A program made the position numbers and the translations under genes. Below are positions 7,922 through 14,180 of a stretch of 14,180 bases of DNA, piece by piece. The stretch is from an uncultured Veillonellaceae bacterium (lineage in GTDB: Bacteria; Bacillota; Negativicutes; Veillonellales; Megasphaeraceae): NCBI GenBank assembly GCA_900546795.1, contig UREG01000036.1, positions 1 to 14,180 of the forward strand. The letters run 5' to 3'. Positions within the stretch are counted from its first letter, which is position 1, and the number at the start of each line of letters is the position of its first letter. The notes below the pieces were generated by a model. The model worked only from the letters and a program-made list of their open reading frames with translations. It was not told where the DNA came from and ran no database searches.

Positions 7922-7955
7922 CGGCCCTGGCTTCCAAAGGAGACAGGGCCGTTTT
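7922..7955 (+). terminator. Weak intrinsic terminator after the VOC gene
   Basis: An 8-bp GC-rich stem, CGGCCCTG / CAGGGCCG, encloses a 14-base loop and is followed by only four T residues. It lies between the VOC gene and the regulator, so it probably attenuates rather than fully blocks readthrough into the regulator gene. Confidence 0.72.
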
Positions 7956-8026
7956 ATCGCTGCATTGTATTTAGTGGACAAATATGATAGAGTATGAAGA
8001 CAGATAAACACGAAGGGAGAACGGAA

Positions 8027-8953
8027 ATGAAGCCAGAACGACGGCAGCGACTGGTCCAGGTAGCGAAACGATATTATTTGGACGATTGGAAACAAAGCGA
8101 GATCGCAGCGGAACTGGGCGTATCCCGCCCATTGATCAGCCGCATGCTGACAGCGGCGAAACGGCTCGGCATCGTAGAAATCAAAATACATGACCCGGAA
8201 GAAAAAAGCCGGCAGCTGATGACGGCATTGAAAAAGAATTACCGGCTGTACGGCGGAATGCTGGTGCCAGACGAAGCCAGCGAACATGAAACGAATGAAC
8301 GGCTCGCAGCCGGCGCCTTTTCTTTTTTGGAAACGATGCAGCTCGGCAGCGTCGGGATTGGCTGGGGCACCTTCATTGGCGGCATGGCCGCGGCATTGGA
8401 AAAAAAGCCGAACGGAACGCTGACGGCAAAGCAGATCCTGCCGCTTATCGGAAATGCGCCGTTATCCATACGCAACTACCATACGAACGAAACGGTGCGG
8501 CTGCTGGCAAAAGGACTGCATGCGGAACCGAGCTTTCTCTACCTGCCCGCTTTTCCCGAGAGCGTAGAAGAAAAAGAAATCCTCTGCTCCACAGAATTAT
8601 ACCGGCAGATGGAAGCGGACTGGGGCCGGATGGATACCGCTCTGGTCAATATCGGCAACTACCCGGCAACGCCGGATTTTGCTTCCGGCGCCAGATACGG
8701 AACGGCGCTGCAGGAACACGGCGCCTGCGGCCGAATGCTGGCCTATTTTTATAATGAAGAAGGCGATATCATTCACTCGGAAATGGATTTTGCCATACAG
8801 ATCCCCATCAGTTTGCTGAAAAACTGTCCGAGAGTGATCGGCCTCTGTTCGGCTAACACCAGCGCCAAAGCGCTGCGCGGGGCGCTGCGCACCGGGATAT
8901 TTACGCACATCATTGCCAGAGAAGCGCTGGCGGAAGAATGTTTGAAAGGATAA
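8027..8953 (+). CDS. SorC/LsrR-family transcriptional regulator
   Basis: This 308-residue regulator has the SorC layout. A helix-turn-helix lies at residues 22-49 (KQSEIAAELGVSRPLISRML), followed by a sugar-phosphate-binding domain with the family motif GIGWGT at 110-115 and a conserved end (ANTSAKALRGALRTG). SorC proteins such as LsrR, DeoR of Bacillus and CggR sense phosphorylated sugars or sugar-like metabolites and usually control the operon they sit in. It is therefore the likely regulator of the dhaL promoter at 4977. The start at 8027 is preferred because GGGAG lies just upstream (8015-8019); an in-frame ATG at 7994 has no ribosome binding site. It follows the catabolic genes on the same strand, with a weak terminator between. 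A possible -10 TATGAT at 7983-7988 has no good -35. Confidence 0.87.
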   Translation: MKPERRQRLVQVAKRYYLDDWKQSEIAAELGVSRPLISRMLTAAKRLGIVEIKIHDPEEKSRQLMTALKKNYRLYGGMLVPDEASEHETNERLAAGAFSFLETMQLGSVGIGWGTFIGGMAAALEKKPNGTLTAKQILPLIGNAPLSIRNYHTNETVRLLAKGLHAEPSFLYLPAFPESVEEKEILCSTELYRQMEADWGRMDTALVNIGNYPATPDFASGARYGTALQEHGACGRMLAYFYNEEGDIIHSEMDFAIQIPISLLKNCPRVIGLCSANTSAKALRGALRTGIFTHIIAREALAEECLKG

Positions 8954-8954
8954 G

Positions 8955-8980
8955 ACAGGCGGAGATCCGCCTGTTTTTTT
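8955..8980 (+). terminator. Intrinsic terminator after the SorC-type regulator
   Basis: Stem ACAGGCGG / CCGCCTGT of 8 bp with loop AGAT is followed by a run of T residues to 8980. It begins two bases after the stop codon and closes the dhaL-to-regulator cluster. Confidence 0.93.
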
Positions 8981-9020
8981 ATAAAAAATGCAAGTTTTTT
9001 CTTTTCTGCACAGCGCGGTG

Positions 9021-9029
9021 TGATATAAT
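9021..9029 (+). promoter_or_regulatory. Extended -10 promoter of the M20 peptidase gene
   Basis: TGATATAAT contains a perfect TATAAT (9024-9029) with the extended TG dinucleotide one base upstream. No good -35 box lies 16-18 bases upstream, which is normal for extended -10 promoters. The leader would be about 22 bases to the ATG at 9059. Confidence 0.78.
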
Positions 9030-9058
9030 GAGAACAAATAGCAAGAGGGGGAATGAAC

Positions 9059-10207
9059 ATGGATTTACAGGCATTATATGCGAAAACAGACGCAGCCAAA
9101 GAAGACATGCTGCAATGGTGGAAACAGCTGGTCGATCGGGACTGCGGCACGGCCAATAAAGCCGGCGTGGACAGCGTGGGCAGAGACATTGCCGCATTTT
9201 TAGAAGATCTGCCGGTGCGGGTGCGGTTTGAAACGTTTGAAAAAGCAGGAAATATGCTGATCGCCGAGTATGGGGATACGACGAAACCTTTCGTTATTCT
9301 GACCGGCCATATGGATACGGTGTTTAAAGACGGTACGGCGGCAGAACGGCCGTTTACAATCCGGGACGGCAAAGCATACGGACCGGGCGTATTGGATATG
9401 AAAGGCGGCGTTACGATTCTGCTGTACGCCGTGAAGTTTTTGGCAGAAGCCGGATATGACCGGTATCCGATCAAGATTATCCTGGCAGGCGATGAAGAAG
9501 TAGGGCATCAGAACAGCGATGCCGTCGCCGTATATGAACGGGAATCGCAGGGCGCGGTCATGGCGTTTAATTTTGAAACCGGCTTTCCGGACAACAGCAT
9601 TGTCGTCCAGCGAAAAGGCGTGTACCAGGCTGTATTTGAAGTATTTGGCAAGTCGGCGCATGCCGGCAACGCTCCGGAAAAAGGCCGGTCGGCAATTCGG
9701 GAAATGGCGCATAAGGTACTCGATATCGAAGCGCTGACCGATTGGGAAATCGGCAACAACTGCAACGTAGGCGTTATCGAAGGGGGAACCGTGGCCAACG
9801 CGGTGCCGGACTACGCAAAAATCCGCGTGGACGTGCGCTTCCTGACCAATAAAGGCCTGGAAATCGTCAAAGAAGGATTCCAAAAGATCGCAGAAAAAAC
9901 GTATATAGAAGGAACGAGAACCGTGTACACTCCGGTTGTGGAATTCAGCGCGATGGAACGGCTGGACGAAACGGAGGCATTGCTGAATAAAGCCAATCAG
10001 ATTGCCGAAGAAGAAGGATTCCCTGCAATGAAAGGGATCATGGTCGGCGGCGGTTCCGATTCGGCGTATACCACGAAATTGGGCATTCCTACGCTCTGCG
10101 CCATGGGCGTTCGAGGCGAATGGAATCATACGCCGCGGGAATGGGCGGAAGTGGATTCGCTTTTTGAACGGACGAAGCTGCTGATGGCCTTGCTGTGCCG
10201 CTTATAG
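9059..10207 (+). CDS. M20-family zinc metallopeptidase (CPG2/ArgE-like)
   Basis: This 382-residue cytoplasmic enzyme of the M20 family resembles glutamate carboxypeptidase (CPG2) and related deacylases. The two-metal site is complete: H84 and D86 in LTGHMDT, D113 in GPGVLDMKGG, E146/E147 in GDEEVG, E173 in NFETGF, and H357 in WNHTPREW. H201 in SAHAGNAPEKG belongs to the lid/dimerisation domain. The family removes C-terminal residues or acyl groups from small peptides and N-acyl amino acids; the exact substrate cannot be read from sequence. The start at 9059 is preferred because AGAGGGGG (9044-9051) then lies 7 bases upstream. ATG 9053, two codons earlier, would leave almost no spacing. It has its own promoter and a shared terminator, so it is transcribed alone. 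Confidence 0.9.
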   Translation: MDLQALYAKTDAAKEDMLQWWKQLVDRDCGTANKAGVDSVGRDIAAFLEDLPVRVRFETFEKAGNMLIAEYGDTTKPFVILTGHMDTVFKDGTAAERPFTIRDGKAYGPGVLDMKGGVTILLYAVKFLAEAGYDRYPIKIILAGDEEVGHQNSDAVAVYERESQGAVMAFNFETGFPDNSIVVQRKGVYQAVFEVFGKSAHAGNAPEKGRSAIREMAHKVLDIEALTDWEIGNNCNVGVIEGGTVANAVPDYAKIRVDVRFLTNKGLEIVKEGFQKIAEKTYIEGTRTVYTPVVEFSAMERLDETEALLNKANQIAEEEGFPAMKGIMVGGGSDSAYTTKLGIPTLCAMGVRGEWNHTPREWAEVDSLFERTKLLMALLCRL

Positions 10208-10266
10208 AAATACAGCCGGCAAAGAAAAGATGCGCAAAAATAAGAAATAACGAAGCGGACATAATA

Positions 10267-10293
10267 AAAACGCCCTGCTGTGCAGGGCGTTTT
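10267..10293. terminator. Bidirectional terminator between the M20 gene and the hydrolase gene
   Basis: A 12-bp stem, AAAACGCCCTGC / GCAGGGCGTTTT, has the 3-base loop TGT. It serves the plus-strand M20 gene and the convergent minus-strand hydrolase gene. The minus-strand read gives five T residues (10266-10270) after the GC stem, slightly better than the plus strand. Confidence 0.9.
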
Positions 10294-10309
10294 GCTGTTG
10301 TATAGACTT

Positions 10310-11014
10310 TTATTTGTTCAGGCTTTCTTCCAGCACCTGGATCGTTTCGTCCGTAGACAAGACGGAACAATAAATGATGTTCATGATTTTCAGTTCTGCG
10401 TCGTGAAGCTCCATGCTGCCGGCAGCACAGCAGTCCTCTACGCAGATGACTTTAAAGCCTTCGTCTGCCAGGCTGCGGATCGTAGCGCCGACGCACTGGT
10501 CGGTTACGATGCCGGTTACGACGACGGTATCAATGCCCATATTGCGAATGATGCGGGCATAATTCGTGCCGGTCAGCACGCTGTCCGTCGTTTTATCGAC
10601 AACGATTTCCGACGGAAGCGGTTTCAATTCATCGACAAACTCCGCTTCTACGGAATCTTTATGAATGAAGATATTGTTCCAGCCGTCCGATTTCTGTACG
10701 GGAGAACGGTCTTCGCCGTCCGGGCTGACGCAGGCGATACGGCCGAAGGTAACGCGCATGTCATGGCTGCGGAAAAAGTTCAGAAGCCGTACGGAATTGG
10801 GGATAACAATGTCCTTGATCCGGCGGCGGAACGGCTGCCACCGCTCCCATTCGCCGTTTTTCTTGAATTCGATCGCTTCGCCCAGGTTATCATCGATAAA
10901 TTCTTTCTGCATATCCACGATGAGCAGCGCCGTTTTTTTCGGGTCCAGATCAAACGGAGGATACTCCGTCATGCCTTCATAATAAAAGGAAATATATTTT
11001 GGATTTATTTTCAT
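10310..11014 (-). CDS. Cysteine hydrolase, isochorismatase fold (amidohydrolase type)
   Basis: This 234-residue protein belongs to the isochorismatase-like hydrolases. From the chosen start the catalytic triad is D34 (LLIVDMQ), K141 (VVDKTTDS) and C174 (IVTDQCV), with the VT that forms the cis-peptide before it. A Cys nucleophile means the group that cleaves amides, such as nicotinamidase, N-carbamoyl hydrolases, biuret hydrolase or RutB, rather than true isochorismatase. The start at 11014 leaves 6 bases to AAGGAGG (complement of 11021-11027). The ATG one codon upstream (11017) leaves only 3 and is the alternative. It lies 58 bases after the permease gene on the same strand, with a promoter of its own between. 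A joint role in uptake and hydrolysis of a nitrogen compound is inferred. Confidence 0.87.
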   Translation of the reverse strand: MKINPKYISFYYEGMTEYPPFDLDPKKTALLIVDMQKEFIDDNLGEAIEFKKNGEWERWQPFRRRIKDIVIPNSVRLLNFFRSHDMRVTFGRIACVSPDGEDRSPVQKSDGWNNIFIHKDSVEAEFVDELKPLPSEIVVDKTTDSVLTGTNYARIIRNMGIDTVVVTGIVTDQCVGATIRSLADEGFKVICVEDCCAAGSMELHDAELKIMNIIYCSVLSTDETIQVLEESLNK

Positions 11015-11046
11015 CATAATCCTCCTTAAATAAAGATAGTGATTTT

Positions 11047-11075
11047 ATTATAACATGGATGCCTATATCTGTTTA
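11047..11075 (-). promoter_or_regulatory. Probable promoter of the cysteine hydrolase gene
   Basis: On the minus strand a perfect -10 TATAAT (complement of 11047-11052) has TAAACA 17 bases upstream (complement of 11070-11075) as a weak -35, matching four of six consensus positions. The -35 overlaps the stop codon of the permease gene. The hydrolase may therefore be expressed both from here and by readthrough from the permease. Confidence 0.6.
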
Positions 11076-12401
11076 CTCCGAGAAAGTAGCCGGCAGCTTT
11101 TGGAAAAAACGGGTAGACACCGTTAAATACAGCAGGCCGGCGGCCATCCAGGAAAAGCCGATGAAAAGCGCCATATGGGACAAATGAAGCCATAAATACG
11201 CGCACACGCTGAACCCGATCAGGGGGAACAGCAGATAGGAGAAGAAACGGCGCTGGCGCTGGCGGAAGAAATAATAGGAAATGACCGAGATATTAACGCA
11301 CATGAACCCGAACAAACCGCCGAAATTGAGCAGCTCCGTTACCAGGCTGATATCTAAGTACAGCGCGCCGACGATGCCGATGCAGCACATCAAGAGGATA
11401 TTGTACGTCGGCGTTTTGTATTTTGGGTGCAGATAGGTAAAAAATCCTTTGGGAAGCACCTGATCCCGGCCCATGCCGTATAAAAGCCGCGCCGCGCTGG
11501 ACTGTCCCGTAAGACCGGCCGTCATGGTAGACAGGACGACAGCCGCTGTATAGAGCATGGCAAGCGGCAGGCCGCCGGCTCGTTCCGCCACTTCAAAGAG
11601 CGCCGTATCCAAGCTGGAAAAAGACGTATGATCCGGCCATACCAGCTGGGCGGCATACGACTGGACGATGAAAATGAGCCCGCCTAAAATGCAGGCAAAA
11701 ACGGCGGCGCGGCCAATATCCCGTTTAGGGTGGAGCGCTTCTTCCGACATCGTAGTGATGGAATCAAAGCCGAGGAAGGAAAAGCAGGCAATCGCGCTGC
11801 CGGCAAGCAGGGCGTCCATAGAAAATCCGTCCGGCTGATAAAACGGCGCGGCGGAAAGAAGGGGCATGCCCGCTCCCTGCAAATAAGAGAAACAGGAACC
11901 GACAAATACGAGTACGATGAGCCCCATGAGCCCTACCAGCAATAGATTGGTTTTGGCAGCCATTTCGACGCCGTAATAATTGACGGTCGTTACGATCAAC
12001 GCAATGATAAAGACCCACGCTTCATAAGGAATGGCAGGAAACGCCGCGTTGGCATAAGCTGCGCCTACCATGAACACAATGAGCGGCACGAGAACATAAT
12101 CGAGAAACATGGACCAGCCGGCGATAAAACCCAGATACGGGTGGATTCCTTTCTGCGTATACGAATACGTGGAGCCGGCAACCGGAAACGCAGAAGCCAT
12201 ATGACCGTAACTGCCGGCGGTAAACAGCATGGCAAGAAGCGCAACCGCATATGCAGAAGCCAGCATGCCGCCGGTCGCTTCCGTTGCAATACCGAAAATA
12301 TAAGCCGGGGCAATCGGCGTCATGAACGCGATCCCATAAATAATCAGATCCCGCAGACCCAGCACGCGGTGAAGACCTGCGGAAGAAGTGGAAGTATCCA
12401 T
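11073..12401 (-). CDS. APC-superfamily amino acid/polyamine permease (PuuP/PlaP-like)
   Basis: This 442-residue integral membrane protein has about twelve hydrophobic segments. It opens with GLRDLIIYGIAFMTP, the first-helix motif of APC transporters. Blocks such as FPVAGSTYSYTQK, CFSFLGFDSITTMSEE and SRLLYGMGRD-like AARLLYGMGRDQVLPK recall the putrescine importers PlaP and PuuP. The substrate could be an amino acid or polyamine. The start at 12401 is set by AAAGAGGG (complement of 12410-12417), 8 bases upstream, and by family length. The frame stays open for another 106 codons, but that stretch covers the promoter and is not homologous. It is the first gene of a minus-strand pair with the cysteine hydrolase; no terminator is seen between them. 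Confidence 0.9.
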   Translation of the reverse strand: MDTSTSSAGLHRVLGLRDLIIYGIAFMTPIAPAYIFGIATEATGGMLASAYAVALLAMLFTAGSYGHMASAFPVAGSTYSYTQKGIHPYLGFIAGWSMFLDYVLVPLIVFMVGAAYANAAFPAIPYEAWVFIIALIVTTVNYYGVEMAAKTNLLLVGLMGLIVLVFVGSCFSYLQGAGMPLLSAAPFYQPDGFSMDALLAGSAIACFSFLGFDSITTMSEEALHPKRDIGRAAVFACILGGLIFIVQSYAAQLVWPDHTSFSSLDTALFEVAERAGGLPLAMLYTAAVVLSTMTAGLTGQSSAARLLYGMGRDQVLPKGFFTYLHPKYKTPTYNILLMCCIGIVGALYLDISLVTELLNFGGLFGFMCVNISVISYYFFRQRQRRFFSYLLFPLIGFSVCAYLWLHLSHMALFIGFSWMAAGLLYLTVSTRFFQKLPATFSE

Positions 12402-12437
12402 AAAACAAACCCTCTTTCTATCAAGCATAATACTTTG

Positions 12438-12466
12438 AATATACAGGATAATAAAACCGCTTTCAA
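12438..12466 (-). promoter_or_regulatory. Promoter of the APC permease gene
   Basis: On the minus strand -35 TTGAAA (complement of 12461-12466), a 17-base spacer and -10 TATATT (complement of 12438-12443) precede the permease ATG by 36 bases, giving a leader of about 30 bases. Confidence 0.75.
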
Positions 12467-12495
12467 TACAGTTGAACAGGTATACATGAAAATTG

Positions 12496-12507
12496 AGCAT
12501 GCATGCT
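12496..12507. repeat. 12-bp perfect palindrome AGCATGCATGCT
   Basis: The palindrome lies 30 bases upstream of the permease -35 box. Its placement would suit an activator or repressor site, but no regulator gene is adjacent and no known operator is recognised. Confidence 0.45.
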
Positions 12508-12605
12508 ATGCGCAGCGCGGCGAAATGAAGCGGGAATGAAGAAAAAAACAGAAAGTTCGATATAAAGGATAAGAAGCGGGGCGAGAGGACGGAAGAAGGC
12601 GCGCA

Positions 12606-12622
12606 ATATATTACTAATATAT
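12606..12622. repeat. 17-bp inverted repeat with 8-base arms
   Basis: ATATATTA-C-TAATATAT has perfect 8-base arms around a single central base. It lies about 60 bases upstream of the nhaA -35 box in otherwise GC-mixed sequence. It resembles a dimeric-regulator site, or it could act as a bend or melting element. Confidence 0.5.
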
Positions 12623-12683
12623 AAGCTGGGGCGGCGCAGAGAAAACAGGAGATTATTTTATAACCATATGAAAAAAATTTAAA

Positions 12684-12711
12684 TTGACGGCAAGCCATAG
12701 TCCGATATAAT
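12684..12711 (+). promoter_or_regulatory. Promoter of nhaA
   Basis: The -35 TTGACG (12684-12689), a 16-base spacer and a perfect -10 TATAAT (12706-12711) lie 46 bases upstream of the nhaA start. The leader would be about 40 bases. Confidence 0.82.
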
Positions 12712-12757
12712 GAAATCAATAAGGACTCGATAAGAATAACAAATCAGGAGGCATTCC

Positions 12758-13969
12758 ATGAAAAATACGATAAAAAATAATACCCTGTACCTGACGAAAA
12801 GCTTCCGCCGTTTTTTGCATCACGAAGCGTTCAGCGGCGTGCTGCTTTTAGTCTGCGCCGCCGCCGCGCTTATCTGGGCAAACAGTCCGGCAGCCTCTGT
12901 ATATGAAGACCTGCTCCATATCCATATCAATGCGGGATTTGGCGTCAACCTTTCCCTGCTCCACTGGATAAACGACGGACTCATGGCTGTGTTTTTCTTT
13001 GTTATCGGTTTGGAGATTAAAAGGGAAGTCTGCTATGGAGAGCTGAAATCGCTGTCAGCAACGGTACTGCCCATTACGGCGGCCATCGGCGGAATGATCG
13101 TTCCCGCTATACTGTACACGGCGGTGACGTACGGAACGGACGCCGCCGGCGGCTGGGGGATTCCCATGGCTACGGATATTGCCTTTTCCTTAGGGATATT
13201 GGCGATGGCAGGGAGCCATGCGCCGCGAAATATTGCCGTCTTTCTTACCGCGCTGGCTATCGTAGATGACTTGGGCGCGATCATCGTCATCGCTCTCTTT
13301 TATAACAGCGATGTATCCCTGGTTCATTTGGGCGTGGGACTGCTGGCGCTGGCGGCGGCTTTTATATTAGGGCGCCTGAACGTCAAGCGGACGCTGGCAT
13401 ATGTCCTCGTAGGCGCTGCGGCCTGGTATGCGTTCTACTCTTCCGGCATACATCCGACGATTGCCGGCGTTGTGCTGGGATTTTGCATACCGTCTCATGC
13501 CGATCCGGAAATTTCGATGCTCCATCACCTGGAACGTCGGATCCACCCCTGGTCGGCGTATGGAATCATGCCGGTCTTTGCCCTGGCCAATGCAGGCGTA
13601 TCCCTGGAAGGCATTACCTTTGCCCACCTCTTGTCGCCGATTGCTTTAGGCGTTATTTTAGGGCTGTTTATTGGAAAACCCATCGGCGTATTCGGCAGCT
13701 TCTTTGCGCTGCGCAAACTCGGCGTCGTATCCATGCCCGCCGGAGCGGCCCATTCGCACTTTTTGAGCGCCGGCGCGCTGGCAGGAATTGGTTTTACCAT
13801 GTCTCTGTTCATTGCCTCCCTTGCCTTTGACAATCCGGTGTATCTGGCGGAAGCAAAGCTCGGGATACTGACAGCCTCCGTACTGTCCGGCGCAGCAGGA
13901 TACCTGCTGTTCCAATACGTATGCCCGAAAAAAGATGCGGCGGAACCGGCGCTGACGAAGATTCATTAA
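12758..13969 (+). CDS. nhaA: NhaA-type Na+/H+ antiporter
   Basis: This 403-residue membrane protein exchanges internal Na+ (or Li+) for external protons and so manages pH and salt. The key residues of E. coli NhaA are all present with an offset of +7: D170 and D171 in AIVDDLGAI (E. coli D163/D164, ion binding), D140 in ATDIAFSLG (D133), K307 in GKPIG (K300), and H232 in GIHPTIAGV (the H225 region linked to pH response). The N-terminal SGVLLLVCAAAALIWANSP is the usual first helix. The length is slightly above E. coli NhaA (388). The start at 12758 has GGAGG 6 bases upstream. It has its own promoter and terminator, so it forms a single-gene unit. No nhaR regulator is in the window. Confidence 0.97.
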   Translation: MKNTIKNNTLYLTKSFRRFLHHEAFSGVLLLVCAAAALIWANSPAASVYEDLLHIHINAGFGVNLSLLHWINDGLMAVFFFVIGLEIKREVCYGELKSLSATVLPITAAIGGMIVPAILYTAVTYGTDAAGGWGIPMATDIAFSLGILAMAGSHAPRNIAVFLTALAIVDDLGAIIVIALFYNSDVSLVHLGVGLLALAAAFILGRLNVKRTLAYVLVGAAAWYAFYSSGIHPTIAGVVLGFCIPSHADPEISMLHHLERRIHPWSAYGIMPVFALANAGVSLEGITFAHLLSPIALGVILGLFIGKPIGVFGSFFALRKLGVVSMPAGAAHSHFLSAGALAGIGFTMSLFIASLAFDNPVYLAEAKLGILTASVLSGAAGYLLFQYVCPKKDAAEPALTKIH

Positions 13970-13989
13970 TATACTATATAAAGGATAGG

Positions 13990-14026
13990 AAAAATGTGCT
14001 GGCACGTTTACCGGCACATTTTTTAT
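13990..14026 (+). terminator. Intrinsic terminator after nhaA
   Basis: AAAAATGTGCTGG (13990-14002) pairs with CCGGCACATTTTT (14011-14023) through 13 positions, one being a G-U wobble, around the loop CACGTTTA. The T-rich tract continues downstream. It lies 20 bases after the nhaA stop. Confidence 0.92.
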
Positions 14027-14053
14027 ATTTTTCAAGAAAATATAAAAAATGTG

Positions 14054-14082
14054 TTGACACAGGCTGGTAATCATGATAAGAT
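14054..14082 (+). promoter_or_regulatory. Tandem promoter P1
   Basis: Perfect -35 TTGACA (14054-14059), 17-base spacer and -10 TAAGAT (14077-14082). It reads towards the right edge of the window. Confidence 0.87.
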
Positions 14083-14098
14083 ATCCAAGTCGTACCGA

Positions 14099-14114
14099 TG
14101 AGGCAGCCGCCTCA
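14099..14114 (+). other. Small hairpin between the tandem promoters
   Basis: TGAGGC / GCCTCA forms a perfect 6-bp stem with loop AGCC. It lies in the region transcribed from P1 and is not followed by a T run, so it is not a terminator. It may be part of the leader of the downstream RNA operon. Confidence 0.5.
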
Positions 14115-14135
14115 CCGAGACGTTGAAAAAATGTG

Positions 14136-14164
14136 TTGACAGGGAAAACAAAACCTGATACAAT
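14136..14164 (+). promoter_or_regulatory. Tandem promoter P2
   Basis: Perfect -35 TTGACA (14136-14141), 17-base spacer and -10 TACAAT (14159-14164). Together with P1 this is the typical arrangement before an rRNA or other stable RNA operon; the transcribed gene lies beyond the window edge, and only about ten transcribed bases are visible. Confidence 0.9.
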
Positions 14165-14180
14165 ACATAAAGTCGCTAAG

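Larger units (their letters stand above)
12402..12757. other. 356-base divergent intergenic region between permease and nhaA
   Basis: This region holds the permease promoter (12438-12466) and the nhaA promoter (12684-12711), which fire away from each other. Between them are about 215 bases with no gene that I can support. That part contains two palindromes (12496-12507 and 12606-12622) and a purine-rich stretch at about 12533-12603. No conserved RNA structure or riboswitch is recognised. Confidence 0.7.
14044..14141 (+). repeat. 16-bp direct repeat carrying the two -35 boxes
   Basis: AAAAAATGTGTTGACA occurs exactly at 14044-14059 and again at 14126-14141, 82 bases apart. Each copy ends in the consensus -35 hexamer and brings an A-tract just upstream, which would act as a proximal UP-like element. 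Confidence 0.92.

Noticed and set aside
4940..7989. TATGATA shared by the dhaL upstream region (4940-4946) and the regulator upstream region (7983-7989) as a possible SorC site
   Set aside because: Seven AT-rich bases are too little, there is no symmetry, and the spacing to each promoter differs.
7977..7993. A promoter for the SorC-type regulator around TATGAT at 7983
   Set aside because: No acceptable -35 box lies at 16-18 bases upstream, so I did not list it as a separate feature; readthrough past the weak terminator explains expression equally well.
10280..11029. A 249-codon open frame on the plus strand opposite the cysteine hydrolase
   Set aside because: It begins inside the bidirectional terminator and mirrors a gene with an intact catalytic triad; its composition is not protein-like.
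12402..12719. N-terminal extension of the APC permease by 106 codons
   Set aside because: It would cover the permease promoter and the palindromes. APC proteins of this type begin close to the first-helix motif, and the ATG at 12401 has a good ribosome binding site.
1..14180. CRISPR arrays, insertion sequences, tRNA genes, phage genes
   Set aside because: No regularly spaced repeats, transposase motifs, terminal inverted repeats or cloverleaf sequences were found on either strand.

Overview
The window is a bacterial chromosome segment of moderate GC, densely coded, with strong AGGAGG-type ribosome binding sites, consensus sigma-70/sigma-A promoters and compact intrinsic terminators. A YhaO/YhaN pair, an LsrF-like/DhaKL operon, a PuuP/PlaP-like permease and a Firmicute-style MocR fragment suggest an anaerobic Firmicute. 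The GC level and gene mix would suit a Negativicute such as Megasphaera, but nothing in the window proves the genus.

Layout. (1) Positions 1-4863, plus strand: the 3' end of a MocR/PdxR-type regulator-aminotransferase, then a SbcD-like nuclease (YhaO type) and a SbcC-like ATPase with a central membrane hairpin (YhaN type), closed by a strong terminator. (2) Positions 4977-8980, plus strand: a consensus promoter drives dhaL, dhaK, an LsrF-type class I aldolase/thiolase and a short VOC protein, spaced 12-20 bases apart. A weak terminator and a SorC/LsrR-type regulator follow, with their own strong terminator. (3) Positions 9021-10293: an M20 metallopeptidase with an extended -10 promoter, ending at a terminator shared with the convergent genes. 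(4) Positions 10310-12401, minus strand: an APC permease followed by a cysteine hydrolase of the isochorismatase fold. (5) A 356-base divergent intergenic region with two promoters and two palindromes, then nhaA on the plus strand with its terminator. (6) Positions 14044-14180: two near-consensus promoters built on an exact 16-base direct repeat, pointing out of the window, most likely the leader of an rRNA or other stable RNA operon.

The most interesting unit is the second. A DhaK/DhaL kinase pair, an LsrF-like thiolase/aldolase, a small VOC protein and a SorC regulator together mirror the steps of autoinducer-2 processing (kinase, isomerase, thiolase, LsrR), but with different protein families for the kinase and isomerase steps. 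Neither DhaM nor a transporter is present here. The DhaK keeps its covalent-binding histidine but differs around the active site, so the substrate may not be dihydroxyacetone. This reading is inference. The family assignments are well supported by visible motifs.
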